From NCBI GenBank assembly GCA_034506335.1, contig JAPDPR010000009.1, positions 29,173 through 93,172 on the forward strand: a stretch of DNA of 64,000 nucleotides, given 5' to 3'. This stretch comes from a candidate division KSB1 bacterium (GTDB taxonomy: Bacteria; Zhuqueibacterota; Zhuqueibacteria; JANLFK01; Oleimicrobiaceae). Each line of letters begins with the position of its first letter. The stretch's first letter is position 1. The notes under the pieces are model-generated. The model was not told the origin of the DNA. It ran no database searches and saw nothing but the letters and a program-made list of their open reading frames with translations. The position numbers and the translations under genes are program-made. This document shows, piece after piece, positions 44,037 to 52,549 of the stretch.

Positions 44037-44065
44037 AATATAACCACCGAAAAACAAAATGTCAA
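44037..44065 (-). promoter_or_regulatory. Near-consensus sigma70-type promoter of the TonB-receptor operon
   Basis: Reading the minus strand: TTGACA (44060-44065), 17-bp spacer, TATATT (44037-44042). The start point would be near 44030. One of the best promoter matches in the window; it lies in an unusually A/T-rich patch. Confidence 0.8.
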
Positions 44066-44110
44066 GAAAAAAATGAATAGCCCTCAGACCGTGGGCGCAG
44101 AAAGAACCCT

Positions 44111-44134
44111 GGTTTCGGAGGCCCCTCCGAAACC
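44111..44134 (-). terminator. Perfect hairpin downstream of the DUF4921 gene
   Basis: GGTTTCGGAG (44111-44120) and CTCCGAAACC (44125-44134) form a 10-bp perfect stem with a 4-nt loop. On the minus strand it lies 73 bp past the DUF4921 stop and is followed by AGGGTTCTTTCT, a modest T-rich tail. Terminator is the likeliest role. It could also be an operator, since it is about 46 bp upstream of the TonB-operon -35 element. Confidence 0.5.
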
Positions 44135-44206
44135 ACGCTCGGTTGTTCTCACAAAGTGGAGAGCTATCCTTTCACCGCGGGTCGGGTGCTAAACCCAGCA
44201 CCAGGC

Positions 44207-45541
44207 TCAGCATCTCCCGTTGAGGTAGTACTTGAGGGAATTGGGCTTGACTTCACACTCCTGGGCAATACACACAGGGGCGATCTTTCCCTTGTCGCGC
44301 ATTTCGAACAGGCGCGGCACGATCATGTCGCGCAGGTCTTTTAACCTGAAGGGGTTAACGTAGATCTTGGTACCGCCCTCAAACCCTGCAGGAATGGTGA
44401 CACGCCACTTGATCAGCACGTGCCATGGCATGGGGATGATGGCATCGCGGGGCATGTAGTACCACTCCTCATTGCAGGAAAGCTGGTTGCCCATGGCCGC
44501 GTGGATGGCATGGACGATGTCGCTAAAGCCTCGTAGTTCTTCGTCCGTGTGCTCGCTCGGCTTGCAGTGTTGGCTTTTGGAATAGATGGCGATGGTAGGA
44601 TAGCGGTGCCCGAGGTCGACAAAAGCCATGGCGAAGTCGTTTTCGGCAACGACCAGATTGTGGTAGGAAGCAAAATTGGCTGCGTACTCGTTGTACATGT
44701 TGGGGCTCGCGTGCGCAAGCTGGAGTTCGCGCTCCACCGACACGCCCCACTCATCCAGGCCCACTAGCTGCTTGTGCAAATGGTCGAACGAAGCACCAGC
44801 AGGGCGGAGCCAGTTTTGGTACACGCTCACGTAGCGGACGTAGCGGTTCTGGTCATAGATATCTTCCATGGCCGCGATGGTGAACTTGAAGTACCAGAAG
44901 TGTTCCTCAGGGGTGAGCAGGCCCGAAGAAAGCGAGTCTGAGTCGTACTGCGCGTCAGGTGTGTAGTGACGGCGGTAGATGACCAGGTCGTGGGAGCCCC
45001 CAAAGAACGCATCGGCGTGCTCCAGTTTCTCGTCGACCGACATGCTGCGCAAGTAGCTCTCCGAACGGCCGCTCATGCTCAGCTTCATATCCACCATGTG
45101 CAGAACGTGGCCCAAGCCCTCTTTTGAGGAGAGGTATCGCTGCTTCCACGCCAGGTTCCGCTCACTGAGCCGGTAATCGTGGTTCTTCTTCCAATAGTCT
45201 ACGCTGACAATCTCGAAAAGATTGGGAATCCGACGAAACTCGGCTGTAGTGGCAAAGAGCTGCTGAGGGTCAATCCGCTCCAGCATGTAGTAGCCATTTT
45301 CGCCCCGCACCAGACGGCTTTTTTCCGGCGGGGTGTTGAGGTAGTTTGCTTCGCAAAAGTTGCAATAATCTTCGGGAGTATGGACTTCAAGTTTCTTTGC
45401 GGTCTTGGGGCGCTCGTTGGTGATTGGCTTGTGTCGCCTGTCTGGTATAGCCCACACTTCTGTGCCAGTGAACGGATGGATCTGCTTCTCCGTGCCGTCT
45501 GGCATCACATGGTACATCGCTTCATGTACGCGCTCTAACAA
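44207..45541 (-). CDS. DUF4921 family protein (GalT/HIT-like fold)
   Basis: 444 residues, cytoplasmic. CNFCEANY near residue 60 looks like half of a zinc site, and SFDHLHKQLVGLDEWG has the His-x-His arrangement of the GalT/HIT nucleotidyltransferase superfamily. Overall it matches the DUF4921 family, of unknown substrate; a nucleotidyl- or phosphorylase-type reaction on a sugar phosphate is plausible (inference). It starts at a TTG (45541) behind an excellent GGAGGGAGG ribosome site 7 nt away; no ATG fits as well. A promoter at 45597-45625 reads into it. Confidence 0.8.
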   Translation of the reverse strand: MLERVHEAMYHVMPDGTEKQIHPFTGTEVWAIPDRRHKPITNERPKTAKKLEVHTPEDYCNFCEANYLNTPPEKSRLVRGENGYYMLERIDPQQLFATTAEFRRIPNLFEIVSVDYWKKNHDYRLSERNLAWKQRYLSSKEGLGHVLHMVDMKLSMSGRSESYLRSMSVDEKLEHADAFFGGSHDLVIYRRHYTPDAQYDSDSLSSGLLTPEEHFWYFKFTIAAMEDIYDQNRYVRYVSVYQNWLRPAGASFDHLHKQLVGLDEWGVSVERELQLAHASPNMYNEYAANFASYHNLVVAENDFAMAFVDLGHRYPTIAIYSKSQHCKPSEHTDEELRGFSDIVHAIHAAMGNQLSCNEEWYYMPRDAIIPMPWHVLIKWRVTIPAGFEGGTKIYVNPFRLKDLRDMIVPRLFEMRDKGKIAPVCIAQECEVKPNSLKYYLNGRC

Positions 45542-45596
45542 GCTGCCTCCCTCCGCAATAGTTCACGCCTGCAAGGAATTTGGCCAGGCGACTGGC

Positions 45597-45625
45597 AATA
45601 TACGAAAACGATTAAAATTTTGCAA
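45597..45625 (-). promoter_or_regulatory. Sigma70-type promoter of the DUF4921 gene
   Basis: Minus strand: TTGCAA (45620-45625), 17-bp spacer, TATATT (45597-45602). Start near 45590 would give a ~50-nt leader to the TTG start at 45541. It lies between the end of the transglutaminase gene and DUF4921. Confidence 0.7.
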
Positions 45626-45671
45626 CAGGAAAAACCAGTCGCGGCCTGTCGTTGCAAGGTCCCCCACCTCG

Positions 45672-47108
45672 TCAATCGAGTCGCTCAACTTGCCAGTCAT
45701 AGTCCCATGTGTCAAAGTACAAATTGCCCCCCCGCCATTCTACCTCGCCTCGCTGAAAGTCCACCGTTTCGCTGCGGGGGTAGATCTTTGCCGGATAAAG
45801 GGGCTGGGAAAAGTCGTCATTCACTATCCAGCGGTAGGGGTCGGTGTTGCCAAGACAGAACCAACGTACGCGCTCGTCCTTGGACTCCTTCAGACCGTAT
45901 GACTGGTCCACCAGCACCCAGCCATATGGTTCAAGGTACATTTCGCACCAATCGTGCATTGATTCCTGGCCGGGCATCATTTCGTACCCCGACTGCCAAT
46001 GCACCGGGATGCCATTCATGCGCGCCAGGGTCATGAAAAGCAGGGTTTGCATGCCGCAGTCGCCGTGGCGTTCTCGGTAGGCGTACATTGGGATATTGCG
46101 AATGGTGGAGTACTCCCTTGCTCCTGCCCACGGGACCCACTGGTCCACCCAGGCGAAAATCCGCTTCGCCTTCAAGTAAGGATTGGACTCGTTGCCCACA
46201 ATCTGCTTTGAGATGGCGCGCAGCTCATCGGTAAAGACGATGTGGGGTGGAACTTCACGCGTGTTTTCTTTATACAGGGCCGAAGAGGTATCATAAGGCT
46301 GCACACGCGCAGGGTCGATGCCGTTGTATTCGGCGTACGAGGTGAAGGAAAAGGTGTAGCGAAAGACCGTGGGCTTTCCGGCAGTAGCCTTTTGCTCGAA
46401 ATAAATGGTTCGCTGCAGGTAGCGCTCGTTGTCGGCGATGAGGTAGTTAGATGGACTGGCCGATTCCAGCACTATCTGCTGCTGACGACGATTGCCTTCG
46501 CGCGGATAAGGAAGCCAAGCTCGGATGACTTCTCCCGGTGGCACCGCGTCGGCATGCACAGACAGGGTGTAGGTAATGCGGAACCGCTTTGGCTTGACCA
46601 GGCGGGTGCCAAGGGTCTCGCTCGCCTGGATGATGGCCGCAGCGTCCTCTTCGTAGACGTAGGCCGGCTTTTTCATCAAGCCGTGCTTCTTGTCGTAGTC
46701 GAGTTTGATGCGGCGTGCCTCCTTATCGAGGCGGAAGAGATTGCTCGCGGCCCGCGCGAAGTACCACTTCTGCCCGTCTATGACCATGCTCTCCAGTGCG
46801 TGCGCCTCTTCCCAGCGAACCAGGTCTGCCTCTGTCGCGGTGGGGATGTAGAGCCGAATTTGTTCGAGGACCTCGTTCCTCGTCGTGGTAAAATCCTTGC
46901 GAATGCGCTCCAGCCGCTCTATCTCAAACTCCAGCGCCAGGCGGTCCAGCGCCGGCATGTCCGGATTGTTTGCCAAGGCGAGGCGCATGGCCTGCTGCGC
47001 CTTGGCGAATTCTCCCGCGGCAATGAGCGGCTCGAACGGTGCCAAGGGACCTTGTCCCAGCACCAGACCCGGGAGAACCATCACTGTAAGAACACATCCG
47101 TATTTCAT
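45672..47108 (-). CDS. Secreted transglutaminase-like cysteine hydrolase
   Basis: 478 residues from the ATG at 47108, which gives a signal peptide (YGCVLTVMVLPGLVLG) and has GGGAG 6 nt upstream; an open frame continues to 47168. After a helical N-terminal region, the C-terminal half is a transglutaminase-core domain: C351 in RERHGDCGMQTLLFM, His in SMHDWCEMYL and Asp in WVLVDQSYG form the expected Cys-His-Asp triad. Bacterial members are usually proteases or amidases in the periplasm rather than cross-linking enzymes. The substrate is unknown. It lies between a glycosyltransferase and DUF4921 genes on the same strand. Confidence 0.88.
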   Translation of the reverse strand: MKYGCVLTVMVLPGLVLGQGPLAPFEPLIAAGEFAKAQQAMRLALANNPDMPALDRLALEFEIERLERIRKDFTTTRNEVLEQIRLYIPTATEADLVRWEEAHALESMVIDGQKWYFARAASNLFRLDKEARRIKLDYDKKHGLMKKPAYVYEEDAAAIIQASETLGTRLVKPKRFRITYTLSVHADAVPPGEVIRAWLPYPREGNRRQQQIVLESASPSNYLIADNERYLQRTIYFEQKATAGKPTVFRYTFSFTSYAEYNGIDPARVQPYDTSSALYKENTREVPPHIVFTDELRAISKQIVGNESNPYLKAKRIFAWVDQWVPWAGAREYSTIRNIPMYAYRERHGDCGMQTLLFMTLARMNGIPVHWQSGYEMMPGQESMHDWCEMYLEPYGWVLVDQSYGLKESKDERVRWFCLGNTDPYRWIVNDDFSQPLYPAKIYPRSETVDFQRGEVEWRGGNLYFDTWDYDWQVERLD

Positions 47109-47267
47109 CTTTGTCTCCCAGAGCTCTCTCCGTGCACATTGTTGCGCGCCGGGCCCCATCATGAACACTTATTAGTCCCGAGACGTGCCGTGGATGGCCC
47201 AGATTGCCCCCCACCTTCAAACCACCTTGTCACGTGCTCCTGCTTCCCACAAGGCGGGTGCCGAAAG

Positions 47268-48776
47268 CTACCGCATCGGTTCGCTTTTCTTGGGCTCCCG
47301 TGGGCTTAGAGCGCCACTGGGGCTCTCGGTTGGCCTCGACCCTCCTTTTCTCGCCTGCTCCTTCATGAGAGGGGGTACCTCCGCTTTTCCTTCCGATAGC
47401 GGTCCCGCATTTTGCGGCCCTGGGTAGAAGTAGACTCTCACCGAATTGTCTTGGGCTCCGCGTCGGGCGGGAAACTCCGCCACCAGCGAGGTAAAGGAAG
47501 CTAACCATCGGTACATGTCCGGCTGCTGCGGCGGAATGGTCTTGCCAATAGTAATGAGCCAGGCCCGCGGTAGGTCGCGCAGCTCTTCTTCACGAGCGGG
47601 TACAAGAATCCGAGAGCTATCCAACTCAATTCCTTGCAGCCGCGCCGTGCCTTGCACGTAGAAGCGTGCCTCCGCCGGATCCTTGAACAGGTACACCGGG
47701 ATTATCAAGTCCTCCTTGGCGACATGCCGGTTTATGAAGCGCAGTGCCTCCCGTAGACGGTCACGGTTACCCCAGCCGGGTCCAAAGTATTCATAGTCCG
47801 TTTCCAAGGAGGGAAGGAGCACAAGGGCTAAGACTCCAACAAGGGCGAGCTTACCTTTCCTTTGGTCCGTCAGATGCGCCACGAAGCATGCCGCTGCTAC
47901 CGCGAAAGCGGGAATTATGAGCGAAGTATACTTGGCGCTCACATTGACTCGGAACGCGGAGGCAAAGGCCAGCGCCAAGGGCGCCAAGAGCAAATAACAA
48001 ACCAGGAAGACGCCTTTGACCGTCTGCTTACGTAGCACCTGGATACTCCCCAGCAGTGCCGCCACTGCGACCGTGGGGGTGAGGTGATAGGCGAGTTTGA
48101 GGGCGAAGACCAAGGGAGTCGTTCCCCAATAACCTGAGGTGAGTTGCTTTTCGTGCCAATGAAGAACAAAACGATAGAAGCCAGGCACGAAGATGAGGCT
48201 TACCCCCACAAGGAGCACGGCAGTAAGGCGCATCCGGCGCGCGTCTGCTGTGTCCTTCAGCGGGCCAAGCCAGGATAGCGCGAGGAGCACGAAAACGGCT
48301 ATGACAAGAAGAAATGCAGCGGTGTTGTGCAGGAAGAACGAGATGGCGAAAAGGCTGAGGAAGAGCACCAGGTTAACGAAGCGATAGGTTTGCAGGAAGC
48401 GAAAAAAGTGGAGTGCAGCCCAGACTGTTACGAAGACGACGATGGCATAGGCTCTGCCGAATTGTGACAAGTAGATGTGCCAGGGCGAGAAGGTGACGCA
48501 GAACACGGCCAGCAGCGCAACGCGCCTGTCGAACATGGCGCGGGCAAGATGGTACACTCCGAGCAGGGTGAGGGTGCCGAACAAGAAGGGGAAGAAGCGC
48601 AGGGCAAAGGCATTAACGCCAAAAAGCTGAAGGGAAAGGCGCGTGAGGAGGAGAAAGGGCTGCCGCGGGTCGCCGCCCCACGGGCCTAGCGCTCTGTCCA
48701 GGGTGTAGAGTTCGTCAATCCAGCAGCTCCAGGTGCCCAGCTTGTACAGGCGGATGCCGCCGCCCATAAGGATCAA
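47268..48776 (-). CDS. GT39-family (PMT/ArnT-like) membrane glycosyltransferase
   Basis: 502 residues, about ten or more transmembrane helices, then a soluble C-terminal domain of ~170 residues. LGTWSCWIDELYTL near the N-terminus holds the Asp-Glu of the GT-C active site, and FSPWHIYLSQFGRAYA fits the family. These enzymes move sugars from polyprenyl phosphates onto lipid or protein on the outer face of the inner membrane. The only standard start is a TTG at 48776. It cuts into the first helix, and the frame is open ~30 codons further up with a typical pre-helix sequence but no ATG, GTG or TTG, so the true start may be a CTG or be hidden by an error. The last ~35 residues are low-complexity. 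Confidence 0.85.
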   Translation of the reverse strand: MILMGGGIRLYKLGTWSCWIDELYTLDRALGPWGGDPRQPFLLLTRLSLQLFGVNAFALRFFPFLFGTLTLLGVYHLARAMFDRRVALLAVFCVTFSPWHIYLSQFGRAYAIVVFVTVWAALHFFRFLQTYRFVNLVLFLSLFAISFFLHNTAAFLLVIAVFVLLALSWLGPLKDTADARRMRLTAVLLVGVSLIFVPGFYRFVLHWHEKQLTSGYWGTTPLVFALKLAYHLTPTVAVAALLGSIQVLRKQTVKGVFLVCYLLLAPLALAFASAFRVNVSAKYTSLIIPAFAVAAACFVAHLTDQRKGKLALVGVLALVLLPSLETDYEYFGPGWGNRDRLREALRFINRHVAKEDLIIPVYLFKDPAEARFYVQGTARLQGIELDSSRILVPAREEELRDLPRAWLITIGKTIPPQQPDMYRWLASFTSLVAEFPARRGAQDNSVRVYFYPGPQNAGPLSEGKAEVPPLMKEQARKGGSRPTESPSGALSPREPKKSEPMR

Positions 48777-48950
48777 GGCTCCCAGGCAGAGAGCCTCGCG
48801 ATAGGGCCGGTGTGACTTCGAGCTAAACGTGGGGCGTCTCCACCAGGACAGTGATCAAGCCGAGGCCGCATCGCGCTGCCCTCCGCCCTTGGCGCCAATT
48901 CCAGGCGCCCCGACCGCTATCCCTGGCGCGGTGCCCATGGCTGGCAATAC

Positions 48951-48978
48951 GACAAAGCCCTGGGCGCTGTCCCAGGGC
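48951..48978 (-). terminator. Terminator of the tRNA-Phe gene
   Basis: Minus strand: GCCCTGGG (48971-48978) and CCCAGGGC (48957-48964) with a 6-nt loop, followed by TTTGTC. It begins 4 nt after the encoded CCA end of the tRNA. Confidence 0.65.
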
Positions 48979-48982
48979 CCGG

Positions 48983-49058
<76 letters not shown>

Positions 49059-49073
49059 AACTAACCAGTGGCA

Positions 49074-49101
49074 AATATAGAAAATTTTCCTTCTCTGTCA
49101 A
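49074..49101 (-). promoter_or_regulatory. Promoter of tRNA-Phe
   Basis: Minus strand: TTGACA (49096-49101), 16-bp spacer, TATATT (49074-49079). The start would be near 49067, about 9 nt before the mature tRNA 5' end at 49058. Confidence 0.8.
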
Positions 49102-49243
49102 GTGAAAAGTTGCTGTGAGGGCGAGAAGGTGAAACGCGGCCAATTGCCCCGTCGCGACGTGCGCGAGCCCCACCCCCCATAAAGACGGGTCCGACGGTCA
49201 AGTTCGTCCGCCGGAAGCATCGCCCTCACAGCCGAGGCGTCAA

Positions 49244-50818
49244 CTATCTGACAAGAAACAGCCTACCGGTGATGACTTCCTGGCGTTCGGCTGTCTGCGC
49301 CAGCACCCGGAAGAGGTAGATGCCAGATGGGGCCGCTAGCCCGCTGGTGTTGACTCCGTCCCACTTCATGGTAAATACGCCTTCTTCCCCCGCTTTTTCG
49401 GTGAGGATGCGGACCAGACGCCCCTGCAAGTCGTAGATGGTGAGCACGGCCGCGCACCTTTCCGCGACGTGGAGGGAAAAGGTCACCGAGACATTGAACG
49501 GGTTAGGATAGGCGGCCACGCCAAGAAGCAGGGGGCGTGCCCGAACCGGGGCCGCAGGTACCCCTGGAACATTTGCGCCCCTTACCAACTCCGCCACGGC
49601 ATGCATAATCTTCATCCCGCTCGAGGGTTCAAGAGCCGACACCCAGACGAAGTGAATCCGGTTGAAACGATCCACCCCCAAGTCAAAGCTGAAGCTGTTT
49701 GCCTCCTCCCCAAAAGGTGTGAGGACCTCTGACCAGGTCCTCTCCCGCCCATACCTGTAGTAGTGCAATCCCTCCTTGGGCCAGGCGATATAGTCCCACA
49801 GTGCGTGCAGCAGCCCTGAGCTATCGGCTACGACTTTCAGGTGCCCGGGAATGTGGAGCGGTAGCCTGGTGAAGGGGTGGGCACTCAAAGCCAATGGCCC
49901 CGCCCATGACCTCCCGTCTCTTGAGAAGGAATAGACCAGCTGGTCCGGCCACTCGTGTTTGTCATAGTCGACTCCCCAGAATACATGACGACAACCGTCC
50001 CTAGTAACTGCAACAAGGGGCCACATGTAGTAGTGCTGTGGATTGAAGTAGAGCTCCGAGGGACTGCTCCATTCCCCTTTGACGGCCCTGAAGGCGTAGA
50101 AAAGCGCAGGGTACCAGGTTTCCCCCCGGGGCTCGCCGACAAATGCCAGTTCTAATGTATCGCCTCGGCCTCTGGCCAATGAGGGCTCTTGGGAGCACCC
50201 GTTTTCCTTGGGAGAAAACCGTTTAATACCTACAAGCGTTGAGCCCCACCGCCCCTTTTCCCACAGCTTCCAGAAAATGGTGCTCTGCAAGGCATAGCCC
50301 TCCCACCAGGCTATTGCCACACGGCGATTCGGTAAGGTCGCCATGCACAACCCTTGCCCTTCCGGCGCGCGCTGGATGCAATGCATTTCCGTCCACGCCC
50401 CGCCTTCATACACCATGTGCCATATACTTTGGAAGAAGCCATAGAAAGGCCATCGCTCATCTGACACGCCAAGGACCAGATGGAGGGTGCCGGCATCGTC
50501 GAAGTCGAAGCCTATGCCGGTCACTCTCACTGTCTGGTGCCGGAAGAGCATTTGTTTTTGCCATCCAGTGCTATCCTGCCACCAGTGGAACAGGACATCC
50601 TGGTAGAAGTCATCGTTCTCGGGGTCTTCCAGCGCGACGATGTGCACACGCCCCACGCTGTCAATGGCCATGTGCATATGAATGGGGCACGCCAGCGCGC
50701 TATCAACAACTTCCCACTGTCTCCACTGGATCGTGGGTAGCTGTTGTGCCGAGGCACTCGCTAGCACCAGGAAGGTGCCGGCCACGTGCATGGCTCGAGC
50801 ACCACACCAAGAAAGCAT
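49244..50818 (-). CDS. Exported protein with Asp-box-like repeats and C-terminal sorting domain
   Basis: 524 residues from the ATG at 50818 (GGGGAGGAAGCG just upstream), with signal peptide ending ASASAQ. The middle ~400 residues contain repeated blocks of the type DSVGRVHIVALED, DDAGTLHLVLG, RDGCRHVFWG, DSSGLLHALWD and DRFNRIHFVWVS, about 55-80 residues apart. This is a sialidase-like or beta-propeller repeat pattern. The last ~85 residues (AAYPNPFNVSVTFSL, LTIYDLQGRLVRIL, SGIYLFRVLA) are a type-A / FlgD-like sorting domain. Probably a surface-anchored or released protein. No catalytic residues can be named. It lies downstream of a lipoprotein gene on the same strand (134-bp gap). Confidence 0.82.
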   Translation of the reverse strand: MLSWCGARAMHVAGTFLVLASASAQQLPTIQWRQWEVVDSALACPIHMHMAIDSVGRVHIVALEDPENDDFYQDVLFHWWQDSTGWQKQMLFRHQTVRVTGIGFDFDDAGTLHLVLGVSDERWPFYGFFQSIWHMVYEGGAWTEMHCIQRAPEGQGLCMATLPNRRVAIAWWEGYALQSTIFWKLWEKGRWGSTLVGIKRFSPKENGCSQEPSLARGRGDTLELAFVGEPRGETWYPALFYAFRAVKGEWSSPSELYFNPQHYYMWPLVAVTRDGCRHVFWGVDYDKHEWPDQLVYSFSRDGRSWAGPLALSAHPFTRLPLHIPGHLKVVADSSGLLHALWDYIAWPKEGLHYYRYGRERTWSEVLTPFGEEANSFSFDLGVDRFNRIHFVWVSALEPSSGMKIMHAVAELVRGANVPGVPAAPVRARPLLLGVAAYPNPFNVSVTFSLHVAERCAAVLTIYDLQGRLVRILTEKAGEEGVFTMKWDGVNTSGLAAPSGIYLFRVLAQTAERQEVITGRLFLVR

Positions 50819-50952
50819 CGCTTCCTCCCCCAGCGTTCGTGTCCTTTTCTCCTCAGGCGCCACCCAACATGGGTGTCTCGCCCTTTCGAACTGAAGTCAA
50901 GGGGAGCCAGGGAGGGCATCACCAGGCCGCCATTCCCCTCGCCAGTCCCGAC

Positions 50953-51534
50953 TTACGGTCTAACTCTCATCGGCTCGTGAGCCAGAACGGGCCCCGCGCC
51001 GCTCGCCTTTGTGTATTCCTTGACAGACTTGCTCATCTTGTACCCGTGCGTAGATTCCATTTTCCCTTCCCAGGCGAAAGGCATTGATGACTCCCAGTGC
51101 ACCAACGCGCAGTACCAGTTGTAGTTGAGGTCGGAATGCTCTTCCAGAAAGTGCCACTTTGGATCCCCAACTGGGCGGTAGTAGGCCGTGCTGTGAACCC
51201 GAACCCAGTAGATGTTGATGGGCTGAAGTGTGTTACAGTCGAACACGGAGCTGCTAGCGTTGAAGGAGAGAGTAGGATCCGGTCGCGGGTGTACTTCGTA
51301 GATCCACGACTCCTCTTCGGTGCAGAACCATTCTTCTTCGGATTTGACCAGCTCCCCATTCTTTGCCTGCGCTTTGCCCGGAGCCTGGACGTTCGTGACC
51401 GTCCCCCCTTCGCCCTCCGCCACAGACCCTTCCGCCAGCTTGTCCCAAGGCCGCTCCGGGCTGTACGGCTGGTCCTTAGAACAGGCCATAAGCGCGGCAA
51501 GAACCAGAGCCAGCGGCAATGCTAAGCCTCGCAT
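50953..51534 (-). CDS. Putative lipoprotein of unknown function
   Basis: 193 residues from the ATG at 51534 (GGAGG 8 nt upstream). LALPLALVLAALMAC-SKDQ is a clear lipoprotein signal with the modified Cys at position ~18. The mature part has a polar, Pro/Glu-rich linker, then a compact domain rich in Trp and Tyr (CTEEESWIYEVHP, INIYWVRVHSTAYYR, SDLNYNWYCALVHWESS) with three Cys residues. I do not recognise it. It is the first gene of a probable two-gene unit with the sorted protein at 49244-50818, behind a promoter-like element at 51599-51625. Confidence 0.75.
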   Translation of the reverse strand: MRGLALPLALVLAALMACSKDQPYSPERPWDKLAEGSVAEGEGGTVTNVQAPGKAQAKNGELVKSEEEWFCTEEESWIYEVHPRPDPTLSFNASSSVFDCNTLQPINIYWVRVHSTAYYRPVGDPKWHFLEEHSDLNYNWYCALVHWESSMPFAWEGKMESTHGYKMSKSVKEYTKASGAGPVLAHEPMRVRP

Positions 51535-51598
51535 AGGGCGCCTCCTTTCCCTTCTTATGAGCATTTCCTTCTACCTTCCGCCCACCCTGGCTCGTCCT

Positions 51599-51625
51599 AA
51601 TGTAAAAAAAAAAGGAGGCTGTCAA
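51599..51625 (-). promoter_or_regulatory. Promoter-like element before the lipoprotein gene
   Basis: Minus strand: TTGACA (51620-51625), 15-bp spacer made almost wholly of T (ten in a row), TACATT (51599-51604). The spacer is two bases shorter than ideal. The homopolymeric tract between -35 and -10 could vary in length by slippage and so tune expression. Confidence 0.5.
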
Positions 51626-52496
51626 GCAATAAAACGGTGGAGACAACGAAAAGGAGCCAAGCGGTTTGGGCCTATATCTGATTTGGGACATTGAGCGAGG
51701 ACCATACCTTTCGCCCTCCTTTCTGCCCTCAGTGCGCAAAAAGTTCTCAGGACCACCAAACGAATCATCCGAGCCACGGGCCACGGGCTTCGTTGGCAGA
51801 GTGAGCCGGAAGCAGGCCGAGGGCCCGGCCGACGACGCGGCGGGAAGTGCGTGCCTCGCACCTTTTGCTTGTGAACCGCCTGCCCGCGCGCGGGGGCGTG
51901 ACGCTTCCCTCCACTGCCTTGCCCAGGTCTCCATAACTCGCACGCTTCATATCCCCCGGGGGAGGAGCGCCAACGTGGCACAGGAGACGGCGGCACTACT
52001 CCCCGTCCGTGCTCACCAGCCCAGCAACGGCTTCACTTGGCTATGATAAATGACAAGGCGACAGCACCAAAGACTCGCAGACGAAATGCGAAGGGGCCGG
52101 CAGATACCCGCGACCGCCACTTTGAGAAGATGGTCGTGGGCACTTGCGGCGCATGCTCATTTCGGCGCCTGTTGGGCTCGGGGCCCGGCCTCAGGTCCCT
52201 GGGGCGGATGCTCTTCCCAGCCGCACTCCGAGAGCTGTACAACCCATAGACGCCGAGCGCGCAGCTTGCTGCGAAAGATCGGGCCGACCGAGCCTTAGTC
52301 ACTCTCTCGCCTTTGCCCCCCAGGTCCGCCAGAACGGCCCGGAGCCGGAGGTTGCTATAGACGCATTTCTGGTCGCGCGGCCGCGTGTGAATTGAAGGAT
52401 ACCCTCGGCAGAAGCCACTCCGCAGCAGTGCCGCTCTGCGAACCCGGTGTTTGCTCCTGACCTCTCCGCGCACTGTCCGTACGGTCCAAAATCCCC
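51626..52496. other. Longest gene-free interval in the window
   Basis: About 870 bp between the divergent lipoprotein and ECF sigma genes. Short open frames exist on both strands, but their composition (Arg, Pro, Ser, Ala-rich) and lack of ribosome sites mark them as chance frames. I looked for RNase P, SRP, tmRNA and 6S hallmarks and for tRNA arms and found none. No strong repeats were seen. It may hold regulatory sites or an unrecognised RNA. Confidence 0.5.
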
Positions 52497-52525
52497 TTGA
52501 TTCTTTGCCATTTTTCCACTATTTT
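52497..52525 (+). promoter_or_regulatory. Sigma70-type promoter of the ECF sigma gene
   Basis: TTGATT (52497-52502), 17-bp spacer, TATTTT (52520-52525). Start near 52532, leaving a short leader that includes GAGAGGA before the GTG at 52550. Confidence 0.6.
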
Positions 52526-52549
52526 GCCAGCAGTTGAGAGGAACAAGGT

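Larger units (their letters stand above)
43836..44206 (-). other. Intergenic region and leader of the TonB-receptor operon
   Basis: About 370 bp without a gene. From right to left it contains a perfect hairpin (44111-44134), an A/T-rich core promoter (44037-44065) and a ~195-nt untranslated leader of the TonB receptor gene. I see no known riboswitch consensus in the leader, though its length would allow regulation. Confidence 0.6.

Noticed and set aside
51476..52473. Several 100-155 codon frames in the interval between the lipoprotein and ECF sigma genes
   Set aside because: Composition is Arg/Ser/Pro/Ala-rich, none has a ribosome site or a recognisable domain, and frames on both strands are equally long, as expected by chance in GC-rich DNA.
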